Source: a virus
DNA: 41,483 nt
Strand: one strand, 5' to 3'
Virus record (IMG/VR): IMGVR_UViG_3300022602_000193
Span: 1-41,483 of that record
Shown here: piece after piece, positions 28,701 to 33,743 of the stretch
Layout of the letters: each line of letters starts with the position of its first letter
How positions within the stretch are numbered: the stretch's first letter is position 1
Notes under the pieces: model-generated
What the model was told of the DNA's origin: nothing
Seen by the model: the letters and a program-made list of their open reading frames with translations, nothing else
Database searches by the model: none
Position numbers and translations under genes: made by a program

Positions 28701-31631
28701 ACTGCTGTTATCAACAGCGCAGGACAAGTAATCGGAGTGAACATTGTTGATCCAGGCTACGGATATACAACCACTGCACAGATCGCACTAGAAGGTGGCA
28801 ACGGTTACGATGCCATAGCAGTAGCAGTAATGGGCAATGGATTGGTAAGATCCATTAAAACTGTTATCAAATACGATCGCTATGAGTACAATAGCAGCAT
28901 CGTAGATTGGCAACCAAATGTGGTATACACACAAGGTACCTTGGTTAGATATGCCAATGTAGTATGGAGTGCACCTACAACTGTTGTGGGTACTGTGTTT
29001 ATTCCCACAGAATGGACATTGGTTGATGCCAGCACACTAAGCGGTGTTAACCGTACCATGGGATATTATACTCCTACTCCAGACGAGCCTGGTCTGAGTC
29101 TACCATTGTTGATTGACGGTGTTGAGTACCCAGGTGTGCAAGTAACTGCACCAACATACAATCAAAACACAGGTTTTGATGTGGGTAATTTTGATGTCAA
29201 CCCATTTGATAACATTGTTTATAGTCCAGAAGGATTCCCAACATACGATCCATCTATCCTGGATGCGGCATACAGCAGTAGTTACTTAGACACATATCTA
29301 GGAACAAGACCCACAGACATCAATGTTGATGGTGGTGCTTATGTTGATGCATACAGTAGCCATGCACCAGAAGAACTAGTACCAGGTGCTGAATTTGATA
29401 CCCTGGATTTCAGAGTATATACTACTCCAGGAGCAGACTGGACCGGTCGTGGACATGGTGTAGCTATTGCTGGTCGTAGATACGCCTATGATCCAGCTAA
29501 TCCGTTGTTGTATTTTGGTGACATTATACCGTTCCCAATGACAGTGTTTGTATTCAACATTACCAATGGTTACGGAGTTGAATCAGATGGATATGATTGG
29601 TTAAACTACCAATTATATGTTAGCCCAGCTAATCCATTGGTTGCTCCAGGCGATATTATACAAGTAGCAGTATCAGGCACCGGCGGCGGAAACCAATTGC
29701 TAAATGCAACATACACCGGGTCTGAAGTACAGGCAGCAAATAATTCAATTACCGTGCCGTTTCCATATAGTTCAATTTACGAATTTGTGATTTACATTGG
29801 CGAGTACGGTCCGCTGACATTGGACGAAGAATATTACTTTGTTCCAATTTATGCAGATACAGGTCCTCAAGCAGTTTATAGTCCTATAAGCAGTGGAACT
29901 AATCTGGTTGTTTCTTCAGTAATTGGCATTTCTGTAGGATCTTTGATATTTGGCAACGGATTTACTCAAGGACAGACTGTGGTCAGCATAGACGGTCCAA
30001 CATCAATGACCATCAGTGCTCCGCCAGATTCAACTCCAGGTGATGTGTTGACATTCCTTGCAGACACAGGTTCCACACTGATTCAATTTACATTTGAAAT
30101 ATTCCCAGTATATCGCGTAAATTTAACTTGTTTGGGTTACGAGTCCAACGGCCCAACACATAGTTATTCACTACCAACATTCCAGACTTGGGATGCTGAC
30201 GGAAGTTTATCAGTTACACTAACCAACAGTTTGCAAGGAACAAATCCTGCCAACATGATTATTGCGGTCAACGGTCTTCGTGCTAGACCACCAGAGGGCA
30301 TAAGATATATTTCAGATGGATCCACCGTGACCTATGCATTGCCACGCAACGGTGGTTATAGTCAAAGCCTAGTGTCCGACAATGATGTTGCGGTTTACTT
30401 AGATGATAGTATTCAGCTTATCTTAGGAGTTGACTATGTTGTTGATCCATATGTTAACGACGCAACTCCACGCACAATTACTTTGTCTAATTCTGTGCCT
30501 GTTGGATCTGTAATATTGATTTCTGTGAGAACAATTGCTCAGTACTGGATACTTGGTGACCAACTTCAATTCCGACCAGATCAAGGACTGTATCCTCAAA
30601 TTGGATACAGAGTTGAAATTGTGACCTGGAATGATACTTCACAACAAGGACTTGAAACACAAGTTTGGATTGGCCCTATCACTGAAGGTGTACTAGTAAG
30701 TGAAACCTACGACTCAACTGACTTTGACATTGGAACAGTGAATGATGCTTCTGGATCATTTGACTACAGTGTTGGCACACAAAAACAAGTAAATGTGTTT
30801 GACACTGGTAGATTGATTACCAATGCAGAAAGAATATTTGTGTCATTGGATGGATACTTCCTGTTTGATGGCAACGGTTACATTGTTGATGGTACCAAGA
30901 TAATTATTCCAGGTCCTGCAATTGGTCCCACATCAACTGTGGTAATTACCAGCTTCACACAAAATATTGTGCCACAGGCCATGGCATTCCGCATATTCCA
31001 AGACATGCGTGGTAATCAATTGACATATCGTATTACACCAGAAACAACAACCACTTTGCAAACACCATTGTTGGCCACAGATGATATAATTTTTGTAACT
31101 GATGCCAGTGCACTGGTTGATCCAAACTTGGAAGAAAACATCTGGGGTGTGTTGACCATTGATGGTGAAAGAATTATGTATCGTTTGCGCGACACAGTTT
31201 TTAACACAGTCAGTGGATTGATGAGAGGAACTGCTGGAACTGCAGCTGCTGATCATGCAGTGGGCGCAACTGTGTATAACATAGGACTTGGCAATTTGTT
31301 GTATCCAGAATATCAAAATTACATTGTAGAAACCAATATCCTAGGCGATGGTTCGACCAGTGTGTTTGTTGCGGAAAACATTGTGACTCAGACCTTAAAT
31401 GAAGCAAAAGCTGCAGTTGAAGTGTATGTGGGCGGAACCCTTGTAGAAAATAACATTTACAATTATACGATAGACAGTTATAATCCTGTCACTGTAAACT
31501 TCTATTTCCCTCCTGCTGCAGGGTCAATGGTCACTATATTAGTACGCAGAGGCGAGTCTTGGTACAATACTTCTGGTGTGCCACTGCAAGAAACTGACAC
31601 AAAGGCTGCAAGGTTTTTACGGGGACTATAA
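16737..31631 (+). CDS. Giant 4964-residue modular baseplate/tail protein
   Basis: A single open frame of 14.9 kb encodes about 530 kDa. GGAG lies 7 bases before the ATG, which overlaps the gp6 stop. Residues 1-150 are a conserved head domain (RSVDFLPPIFQTPVNKQFLA, YQLEPGVIQVDP, YTWDPFVDFDKF). Residues 215-300 look like a cupredoxin. Residues 1380-1880 are a Trp/Tyr-rich block (WRGIYRYFYDTISPNLTPWE). CBM-like motifs begin near 1939 and 4058. Seven FG-GAP-like repeats span 2349-3200. A GTGTGGAGTYTV module is near 3590, and EVKPYHTQILEF is near 3875. At least nine beta modules carry V-x-V/L-N-G and D-Y signatures. It sits where T4 has gp7 but shows no visible gp7 similarity. I infer a baseplate periphery or host-contact protein. 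Confidence 0.85.
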   Translation: MANNVRSVDFLPPIFQTPVNKQFLAATLDQLIQEPKFKQTQGFVGRRVGPGVNANDQYVIEPTKTRTDYQLEPGVIQVDPNNFNQIVDAITYPGLNDAIKLQGGVTTDANSLYTSDYYTWDPFVDFDKFVNFAQYFWLPNGPDAVDVSSVGVPITDDFTVTRANGVYTFSGYTGNNPTITLVKGGSYNFNVAQNDTATVEYRVTNKGTSAYVVDYSTNPTLTFTRGNTYTFNLSLTGIFPFYIKTLVSLGTVNVYSEGVLNNGATEGLITFTVPYDAPDTLYYCASNETNMYGQLNIIDAVPGTGPGFWIQTDPGINGRIPATPNISSRDVLGVVNNGIDLGTVTFNVPLNDAQSFYYNLENIGTIDLITTLEFDQINNVYVDDFLAANPDGIDGITNLNGRTLVFNTTTDNGWEISTRYDPLVRTSPPYYPIQSETIDGDPALWINNISYDVDGQPFDAQDFNTDNFNVYSGSPDPLDGYPGSFDSLPFDQATYITDQSIRYSIWQANYVPDSEGRLYISLTSTTQISNLQKFTILFGQQYASTQWYKDAEGYFQEVPLLTADKTLLFYQDGADPEIFGQIRLIEESLSDTIDVSSILGKKTYTSPNGVTFTNGMKIVFRGSVNPTSYENNEYYVEGVGTAIQLLPVTNFVTPETYTQSASVPYDLTTYDNGNFDGTLNAPLIPDYLTINRASPDLNAWTRSNRWFHVDVINASAVYNNTVPVLDNNFRARRPVLEFRAGTKLFDFGTQGKQPVNIIDFNATDALTTINGSIGYSTDGYKLITGSRVIFAGDADPLVRNQIYEVEFIIPDTVAPLIAEPIINLVPASDSTVLADQSVVCLDGITLQGVTFRYDGVEWIQAQQKVSVNQPPQFDVYDANGISFGDRTVYTGTNFYGSSLFSYAISSNAPDLVLGFPITYLSLTNIGDIVFDNNLYSDSFNYTLNNVGQTVPLSTGFVYQYSDRTLYTREIGWQTAATKSLVRQQFQFVYDGSPVQLDVAVSTNTTVPAIQVFINATFQESYNYRVSISSNTTTITWLTAYNPGDLIEIDVLSDQTSAIGFYQVPINLENNPLNGNSTQFTLGTIRNHYSTIAQNLIGLSGPVIGANNTRDLGNIIPYGLQILQQSSPLTLAGYFMRDANYDIFASLDFNSREYIKFKSQLLDTVVNNDYTGLTIPEILDSAISQINLGRTSLNPFYWSDMLPTGTVFTSTVTTVTQITTAVFNTLQTYTYTSANYLGLLVYLNGVLLTRGYDYVVSTDSPRLTISVPLKTGDVVTINEYSTTTGNFVPNTPTKLGLYPKFKPEIFLDVDYINPTPVIQGHDGSITVAFGDFRDQILLEFETRIYNNLKTDDNPVPLTADDVIPGFFRTTDYSQADITDILGESFLSWAGYNKLDYKTQNYFAANPFTYNYSSAGNKLNNQPLLGAWRGIYRYFYDTISPNLTPWEMLGFSEMPVWWENRYGPAPYTNGNLVLWGDLELGLVADPVAPYILPNYARPGLTEVIPVDSEGNLLSPLDSVVGAYDPTAWRKSWVVGDGGPVEAAWWSSSSYPYAVMRLLAVTRPAEFFSLFADRDLYKYSTEFDQYLYNGRYRINAGQLAPLYGSGTSKASYIDWIIDYNQQLGINSSDALTTDLANIDVRLCYRMAAFTDKQYASIYLEKSSPESQNSSLLLPPESWNLLVYKNQPFDEIIYSSIIIEQMETGFSVYGYSNTQPYFPILASSTSGLTQTINAGGVTVQVPAQYTNNVVQIPYGYNFSNITIVVDFILSYGALLTAQGLSFDNVENGYVLNWQQMAQEFLYWANQGWAPGAIININPSATKLSAYRPGAVVDTIVSLTPENMLLDQNKQALATRNLIILRDGDSFSITSATNQTISYLDMRFTNYENMAVLDNVSIFNDLIYDPITAERQNRIAWSAAITPEWNGTLNAQGFILNQNNVKAWQPNTKYTKGEIVIYKNTYWSALNIVQPAAQFNYADWVKSNYDLIQQGLLPNIANKADQQANSYNIYDANLEPDNDLLAYGLIGWRPRQYMVDLNLDNVSQINLYQQFIGVKGTLLSTDIFTRANFNKETGQYTILENWGVLVGTYGANANRSYIELRLNEALLTGNPSTVQVIQPGQASEADQTIILQDLWSESYKIPTTNIFPTTYTTNLDVSLPSAGYVNLNDADLTVFNLNDPSSIEANLTTVGNGTTIWVAQVNSYNWDIYRCVQVPGRMIRLNDNLNQTSVATFSSAHGLSVGDLMVVRYFSNNVDGVFRILAVPSTISVVIAYAFTNTNQTQIVSNGIAFYLQSMRVAQASDIVNLPAAHQLLPGVKVWVDNNGSGLWEVVEKEDPFVEKILLEPFLPVTNSLFGTSISQSSDHYSVIVGAPGASSGAGALYTYRREQTQIYVDNILLYLTAAGTVGYGNSVSFGNQNWAVAGASASNSNAGYVTPLYQIPGTNDYVQTQLLVAPDQNFGTINFGASVVMSQDEHWMYIGAPGANCVYAYGIVEVPGQTISYLTDGVTTSYNWSSAIQINPAHPGQLIVLLSNKTLTFGIDYYINSNVVQFYTPPVAAQPLIITRRISATLDQNIYYNVTQNSTSGTGTGATFTVTNTRGTYYPTLSFGGHGYAYNNTLTISYTQVSPTGSSANNLTITVTTVDGTGAITGFTYSGSGVSNTSTFTLNPYLATLSDIYSFTVTVNGVLQRPYIDYTYNSGTSVITFITNPSAGATISATTGTYWDYINKINVSGLDSAALFGGTVTTSTDGTQILIGASNDSGVDSAGDTISHAGAVYAFDRTSVNIQITNANQNTYSIPGSSTAPVAVLLNGVYLTNTVYYINGQYTISGSSVVLSSNVVLTVGDILTIQTNQFKFVQKMNANVVIDESAFGKAVQMCANNCSLYIGAPFDSTAAPQGGVVERFVNQSRIYGVTTSTIANPTLTAGNTIRINGYQVAVPSGSKQNILGLISAINSAQIPNVVATAVSDVTLAGDGKTTAFYIGSVYSAASSYTTVVYVNGTLLTYGSDYSYNNTTQQLFFSAAPAANSVITVQAGRMTLSVMNADAALPYNKINVLPGVSGTAFADIGFDTFVWVQDIFAPNPTQYAQFGSSISINSNAINLVVGAPNGNVYEATTFDADTTYFDEHSTSFFNEIFNSGVAYSYDYLPSATTSLANPGAFVFGQQIYEGVLATGDLYGTAVNYRNGRLLVGAPGSDQGATSGNFGLVSVLDNPTGAPAWTVLYQQQPVVDVSQIDTVYSYNKLLNSTQTYYDFIDPLQGKILGAARRNIDFIGAVDPANYNQGSVHNVGNSWGSEHVGQIWWDTNTVRFIDANQDDLVYASRRWAQIFPGSRVDIYQWIESTVPPSQYTGPGTPLSTISYTIKSVLTNNGVFSTVYYYWVRGISTINTAAGKTLSSTGIAGYITNPYSSGIPFIAGINANTVALYNSSGLISATDTILHIGYVRQASDANIHTEYEFIADGRPSDFLNDNLYRKLQDSLCGVDTAGNLVPDPGLSPGEQYGVQYRPRQSMFVDRFMALQNYLTRANSILLQYPISETRNFSMLNSAEALPTNSVATGTQCSISGNTLTIAGEITGRFSVGMLVLGNNLVSVAPGTIITGLGTGTGGAGTYTVNISQTVVATNIICVYGWNQEVPTLQVLDYQNLNQVPVGYIYLVDSDSSQNGLWTVYQVDLAATGNRILSLIRIQNYDTKLYWDYVNWYMPGYNSSIQPIATVPNYAGLSTLSLTAAPVGSSVKVSANGQGKFEIYLRNATGWERVGLEDGTIQFDESLWNYNVGRFGFDNEVFDAQYFDQDPTTETRKIIQAINEQLFIDELLIEKNQLLILMFNYIYSEFTAPNWLMKTSFVSVDHTIRALLPYQFYIQDNQTFVEDYLQEVKPYHTQILEFNLIYDGLDTYPGSMTDFDLPAYYDNSLTFPQFVSPILTPYTASGSKVESFVSDAEPNAEIWAQDPWSQWYNNYLLEIMSVNVINGGYGYTVPPVVTVTGNCITPATMTAVINSAGQVIGVNIVDPGYGYTTTAQIALEGGNGYDAIAVAVMGNGLVRSIKTVIKYDRYEYNSSIVDWQPNVVYTQGTLVRYANVVWSAPTTVVGTVFIPTEWTLVDASTLSGVNRTMGYYTPTPDEPGLSLPLLIDGVEYPGVQVTAPTYNQNTGFDVGNFDVNPFDNIVYSPEGFPTYDPSILDAAYSSSYLDTYLGTRPTDINVDGGAYVDAYSSHAPEELVPGAEFDTLDFRVYTTPGADWTGRGHGVAIAGRRYAYDPANPLLYFGDIIPFPMTVFVFNITNGYGVESDGYDWLNYQLYVSPANPLVAPGDIIQVAVSGTGGGNQLLNATYTGSEVQAANNSITVPFPYSSIYEFVIYIGEYGPLTLDEEYYFVPIYADTGPQAVYSPISSGTNLVVSSVIGISVGSLIFGNGFTQGQTVVSIDGPTSMTISAPPDSTPGDVLTFLADTGSTLIQFTFEIFPVYRVNLTCLGYESNGPTHSYSLPTFQTWDADGSLSVTLTNSLQGTNPANMIIAVNGLRARPPEGIRYISDGSTVTYALPRNGGYSQSLVSDNDVAVYLDDSIQLILGVDYVVDPYVNDATPRTITLSNSVPVGSVILISVRTIAQYWILGDQLQFRPDQGLYPQIGYRVEIVTWNDTSQQGLETQVWIGPITEGVLVSETYDSTDFDIGTVNDASGSFDYSVGTQKQVNVFDTGRLITNAERIFVSLDGYFLFDGNGYIVDGTKIIIPGPAIGPTSTVVITSFTQNIVPQAMAFRIFQDMRGNQLTYRITPETTTTLQTPLLATDDIIFVTDASALVDPNLEENIWGVLTIDGERIMYRLRDTVFNTVSGLMRGTAGTAAADHAVGATVYNIGLGNLLYPEYQNYIVETNILGDGSTSVFVAENIVTQTLNEAKAAVEVYVGGTLVENNIYNYTIDSYNPVTVNFYFPPAAGSMVTILVRRGESWYNTSGVPLQETDTKAARFLRGL
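17388..17640 (+). other. Cupredoxin-like domain in the giant protein, ligands apparently lost
   Basis: Residues 218-301 read NPTLTFTRGNTYTFNLSLTG, PFYIKT, ITFTVPYDAPDTLYYC and NMYGQLNIID. This follows the pattern of cupredoxin-like domains found in marine phage structural proteins. From memory of those, a GHPF His and a CxxHxxM loop carry the metal. Here the corresponding spots read IFPF and ASNETNM, so the His/Cys ligands seem to be missing. Confidence 0.45.
22551..22667 (+). other. CBM5/12-like motif 1 in the giant protein
   Basis: Residues 1939 to about 1977 read WQPNTKYTKGEIVIYKNTYW, then a stretch ending in ADW. The W-x3-Y-x2-G-(D/E)-x-V-x-Y-x3-(Y/W)-(x)n-W pattern is that of small chitin/cellulose-binding modules (CBM5/12). 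It is a likely sugar-contact site. Confidence 0.5.
23781..26320 (+). other. Seven FG-GAP-like repeats (integrin-type beta-propeller) in the giant protein
   Basis: Blade motifs begin near residues 2349 (FGTSIS...IVGAPG), 2403 (YGNSVS...AVAGAS), 2459 (FGASVV...YIGAPG), 2736 (FGGTVT...LIGASN), 2867 (FGKAVQ...YIGAPF), 3085 (FGSSIS...VVGAPN) and 3173 (YGTAVN...LVGAPG). Seven copies is the number needed to close an FG-GAP propeller such as that of integrin alpha. Blades 3-4, 4-5 and 5-6 are separated by inserts that carry other beta modules. Confidence 0.65.
28908..29030 (+). other. CBM5/12-like motif 2 in the giant protein
   Basis: Residues 4058 to about 4098 read WQPNVVYTQGTLVRYANVVW, then a stretch ending in TEWTLV. 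It repeats the pattern of motif 1 about 2100 residues earlier, including the opening WQPN and the closing Trp. Confidence 0.5.
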
Positions 31632-31636
31632 ACAAG

Positions 31637-31644
31637 GTAAATAA
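31637..31644 (+). promoter_or_regulatory. Late-promoter-like element after the giant gene
   Basis: GTAAATAA lies 3 bases before ATG 31648 of the mini-gene. As at gp25, a start point about six bases downstream would fall on or after that ATG. The leader would be ample for the next gene at 31791. Confidence 0.4.
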
Positions 31645-31647
31645 TCC

Positions 31648-31794
31648 ATGACTCAGAATAATATACCAAAGCAATCTCAACCTGCTGCTCCTGCACCCAA
31701 AAGACCCAATGAGCGTGGAACTATTTCGGTTGAAGGATTTGTAAAGATTTTTGACCCTAAAACCAAAGAAAAATTTGTGGAGAAGCGAGCATGA
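31648..31794 (+). CDS. 48-residue mini-protein, paralogous to the N-terminus of the next protein
   Basis: The frame is ATG 31648 to TGA 31794, with AAGG 10 bases upstream. The first 20 residues are Pro/Ala/Gln-rich. The rest reads SVEGFVKIFDPKTKEKFVEK, which aligns without gaps to KIEGFVKIHDPKTGEILVDK at the start of the following protein. The stop overlaps that gene as ATGA, so translation should be coupled. It looks like a duplicated N-terminal module kept as a separate protein. The function is unknown; occupying the same binding site as its neighbour is one possibility. Confidence 0.7.
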   Translation: MTQNNIPKQSQPAAPAPKRPNERGTISVEGFVKIFDPKTKEKFVEKRA

Positions 31795-32396
31795 TTCAAC
31801 CAGGGCTAGCTAAAATTGAAGGATTTGTTAAAATCCATGACCCCAAAACTGGCGAGATCCTAGTGGATAAAAAGAATGCTATTCACTATGAAAACATCAG
31901 TATTGCCATGGCAAACATGTTAGCAGACAAAGACCTAGGCTACATTTACGAAATGGCGTTTGGTAATGGAGGTAGTGCAGTAGATCCCACTGGTGTTATT
32001 ACCTATTTGCCCCCAAATACCACTGGACAAAATGCAGATTTATATAATGAAACCTATGCCAAAGTTGTAGACAACAACTCTGCTGCTGATGTGGATCCAG
32101 CAAACAACTACATAACTGTACTACATACCGCTGGAAATGTTTATACAGACATTGTGGTCACTTGCTTACTGGATTATGGCGAACCCGCCGGACAACAAGC
32201 GTTTGATAATAGTACTAATCTTAATGGTGAGTATGTGTTTGATGAATTGGGATTAAAAAGCTGGAACGGAGATACCAGCAATTTATTGCTAATAACGCAT
32301 GTTATTTTTCACCCTGTACAAAAAAGTTTAAATCGACAAATTCAAATTGATTATACTTTGCGTATACAAACACTAACAAACCTAAGTGCTGCATAA
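31791..32396 (+). CDS. Conserved phage virion structural protein (baseplate or fibre-attachment type)
   Basis: This is a 201-residue protein with GGAG 8 bases before the ATG. The N-terminal 22 residues repeat the mini-protein module (IEGFVKIHDPKTGEILVDKK). It continues NAIHYENISIAMANMLADKD and MAFGNGGSAVDPTGVI, then YNETYAKVVDNN, and ends with beta-rich sequence (IQIDYTLRIQTL). Proteins with this opening and the FGNGGS segment occur in the fibre/baseplate regions of marine T4-like phages, as I recall, but I cannot give a T4 gene number. The position between the giant protein and the fibre genes fits an adaptor for fibres. Confidence 0.65.
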   Translation: MIQPGLAKIEGFVKIHDPKTGEILVDKKNAIHYENISIAMANMLADKDLGYIYEMAFGNGGSAVDPTGVITYLPPNTTGQNADLYNETYAKVVDNNSAADVDPANNYITVLHTAGNVYTDIVVTCLLDYGEPAGQQAFDNSTNLNGEYVFDELGLKSWNGDTSNLLLITHVIFHPVQKSLNRQIQIDYTLRIQTLTNLSAA

Positions 32397-32399
32397 ATA
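32392..32399 (+). promoter_or_regulatory. Late-promoter-like element, distal, upstream of the fibre gene
   Basis: CATAAATA overlaps the stop codon of the preceding gene. It is the first of two late-type octamers in the 51-base gap before ATG 32448. Confidence 0.45.
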
Positions 32400-32417
32400 T
32401 GAACATATTATCATGCA

Positions 32418-32425
32418 CTAAATAC
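32418..32425 (+). promoter_or_regulatory. Late-promoter-like element, proximal, with RBS for the fibre gene
   Basis: CTAAATAC is followed by a predicted start near 32430, then GGAG at 32434-32437 and ATG at 32448. Spacing to a T4-style start and to the ribosome site is correct, so this is the most convincing late promoter of the set. Confidence 0.6.
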
Positions 32426-32447
32426 ATGACGACGGAGTAACTGAAAC

Positions 32448-33728
32448 ATGGCATATACAATTACATTAACCAATGGTACTATATTTGCGGTAATCGCAGA
32501 CGGTACTGTTAACCAATCTAGCTCAATGACACTAGTTGGTAAAAACTGGGCTGGTTACGGTCAGTTTCTAGACGATAACTTTATTCGTTTGCTAGAAAGT
32601 GGAGCAAATAGCTCGCCACCCGGAGCACCATTGACTGGTCAGCTTTGGTGGGATAGTACCAACAATGTTCTAAAGATTTACAATGGTTCTATATTTAAAA
32701 CCATTTCTGCTGCCACTGCTAGCACAACTGCTCCTACTAGTAATTCGGTTGGTGACCTTTGGTTTGATACAACCAATCAACAGCTTAAAGTTTGGACTGG
32801 TTCACAATGGTTATTGATTGGTCCACAGTTTACTGCTGGTCAAGGTGTTACAGGTGCTATTCCAGTTACTATTGCAGACAATGCATCGGGCGCACACTAC
32901 TGTATCGAATTGTATTGTAACAACGACATTGTTGGTATTATCAGCCAAGACGCTACATTTACTCCAGCGGTCGGTATTCCAGGATTTACAACAATCCGTC
33001 CAGGTATCACACTGGCAAGTATTGTTGGTGCCAATGTTCCGTTGTTCCAAGGTACTGCAACAAATTCTCAAACATTGAACGGACTTACCAGTTCTGAATT
33101 CATGCGCAGTGATACTTCAACTAGTACTTCTGGTACATTGAGCGTGTTAAACAACAGTGGTTTATCAGCTGGTGTTAACAGTGACTTCCGTGTCAGCGTT
33201 GCAGGTACTGCTGTGACATTGGCTAATCAAACCAGTGGTGGTAACATTTATTTTGGTGTGAACATTGCTGGTACACCCACAACAGTAATGACAATCAATG
33301 GCGCATCTGGCGCAATTTCCGGCAATCAAATCACTGCTAACTACGCCGATGTGGCAGAACGCTTTGCTGCAGATGCTGTTTATGAAGCAGGTACAGTGGT
33401 TGAACTTGGTGGTGAACAAGAAATCACATATTCAAGATCAGATTTAAGTGAAACTGTATTTGGTGTGATAAGTACTAAAGCTGCCTACTTGATGAACAGT
33501 AGTGCAGGTAACGATTCTACACACCCACCAGTTGCGATGACTGGACGAGTTCCTGTTAGAGCAATCGGAACAGTTGCCAAAGGTGATCGATTGGTATCCG
33601 CGGGTAATGGATTGGCTAGAGCTGCAAAGCCTGGTGAAGCTACTGCATTTAATGTAATTGGCCGTGCGTTGCGAGATAAATTAGATTCAGCTGAAGGCAC
33701 AGTAGAAGCCATCGTTACAATAAATTGA
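32448..33728 (+). CDS. Tail fibre-like protein with conserved C-terminal domain
   Basis: This is a 426-residue protein. The N-terminus (GTVNQSSSMTLVGKNWAGYG) and two tandem motifs, GQLWWDSTNNVLKIYNGSIF and GDLWFDTTNQQLKVWTGSQW, are typical of marine phage fibres. A Ser/Thr/Gly/Asn-rich beta shaft follows (about 140-300). The C-terminal 125 residues begin NYADVAERFAADAVYEAGTV and run through VFGVISTKAAYLMNSSAG, VAMTGRVPVRAIGTVAKGDR and an ending EGTVEAIVTIN. This domain recurs at fibre C-termini and resembles the peptidase-G2-type region, which in some phages is an autocleaving chaperone; that activity is not shown here. It is expected to bind receptors at the cell surface. Its own late promoter and RBS precede it. 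Confidence 0.75.
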   Translation: MAYTITLTNGTIFAVIADGTVNQSSSMTLVGKNWAGYGQFLDDNFIRLLESGANSSPPGAPLTGQLWWDSTNNVLKIYNGSIFKTISAATASTTAPTSNSVGDLWFDTTNQQLKVWTGSQWLLIGPQFTAGQGVTGAIPVTIADNASGAHYCIELYCNNDIVGIISQDATFTPAVGIPGFTTIRPGITLASIVGANVPLFQGTATNSQTLNGLTSSEFMRSDTSTSTSGTLSVLNNSGLSAGVNSDFRVSVAGTAVTLANQTSGGNIYFGVNIAGTPTTVMTINGASGAISGNQITANYADVAERFAADAVYEAGTVVELGGEQEITYSRSDLSETVFGVISTKAAYLMNSSAGNDSTHPPVAMTGRVPVRAIGTVAKGDRLVSAGNGLARAAKPGEATAFNVIGRALRDKLDSAEGTVEAIVTIN

Positions 33729-33743
33729 TTGGAAACTTAAAAA

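Noticed and set aside
16737-31631. T4 gp7 assignment for the giant protein
   Set aside because: Position alone suggests gp7; I see none of the T4 gp7 sequence, so no gene symbol was given.
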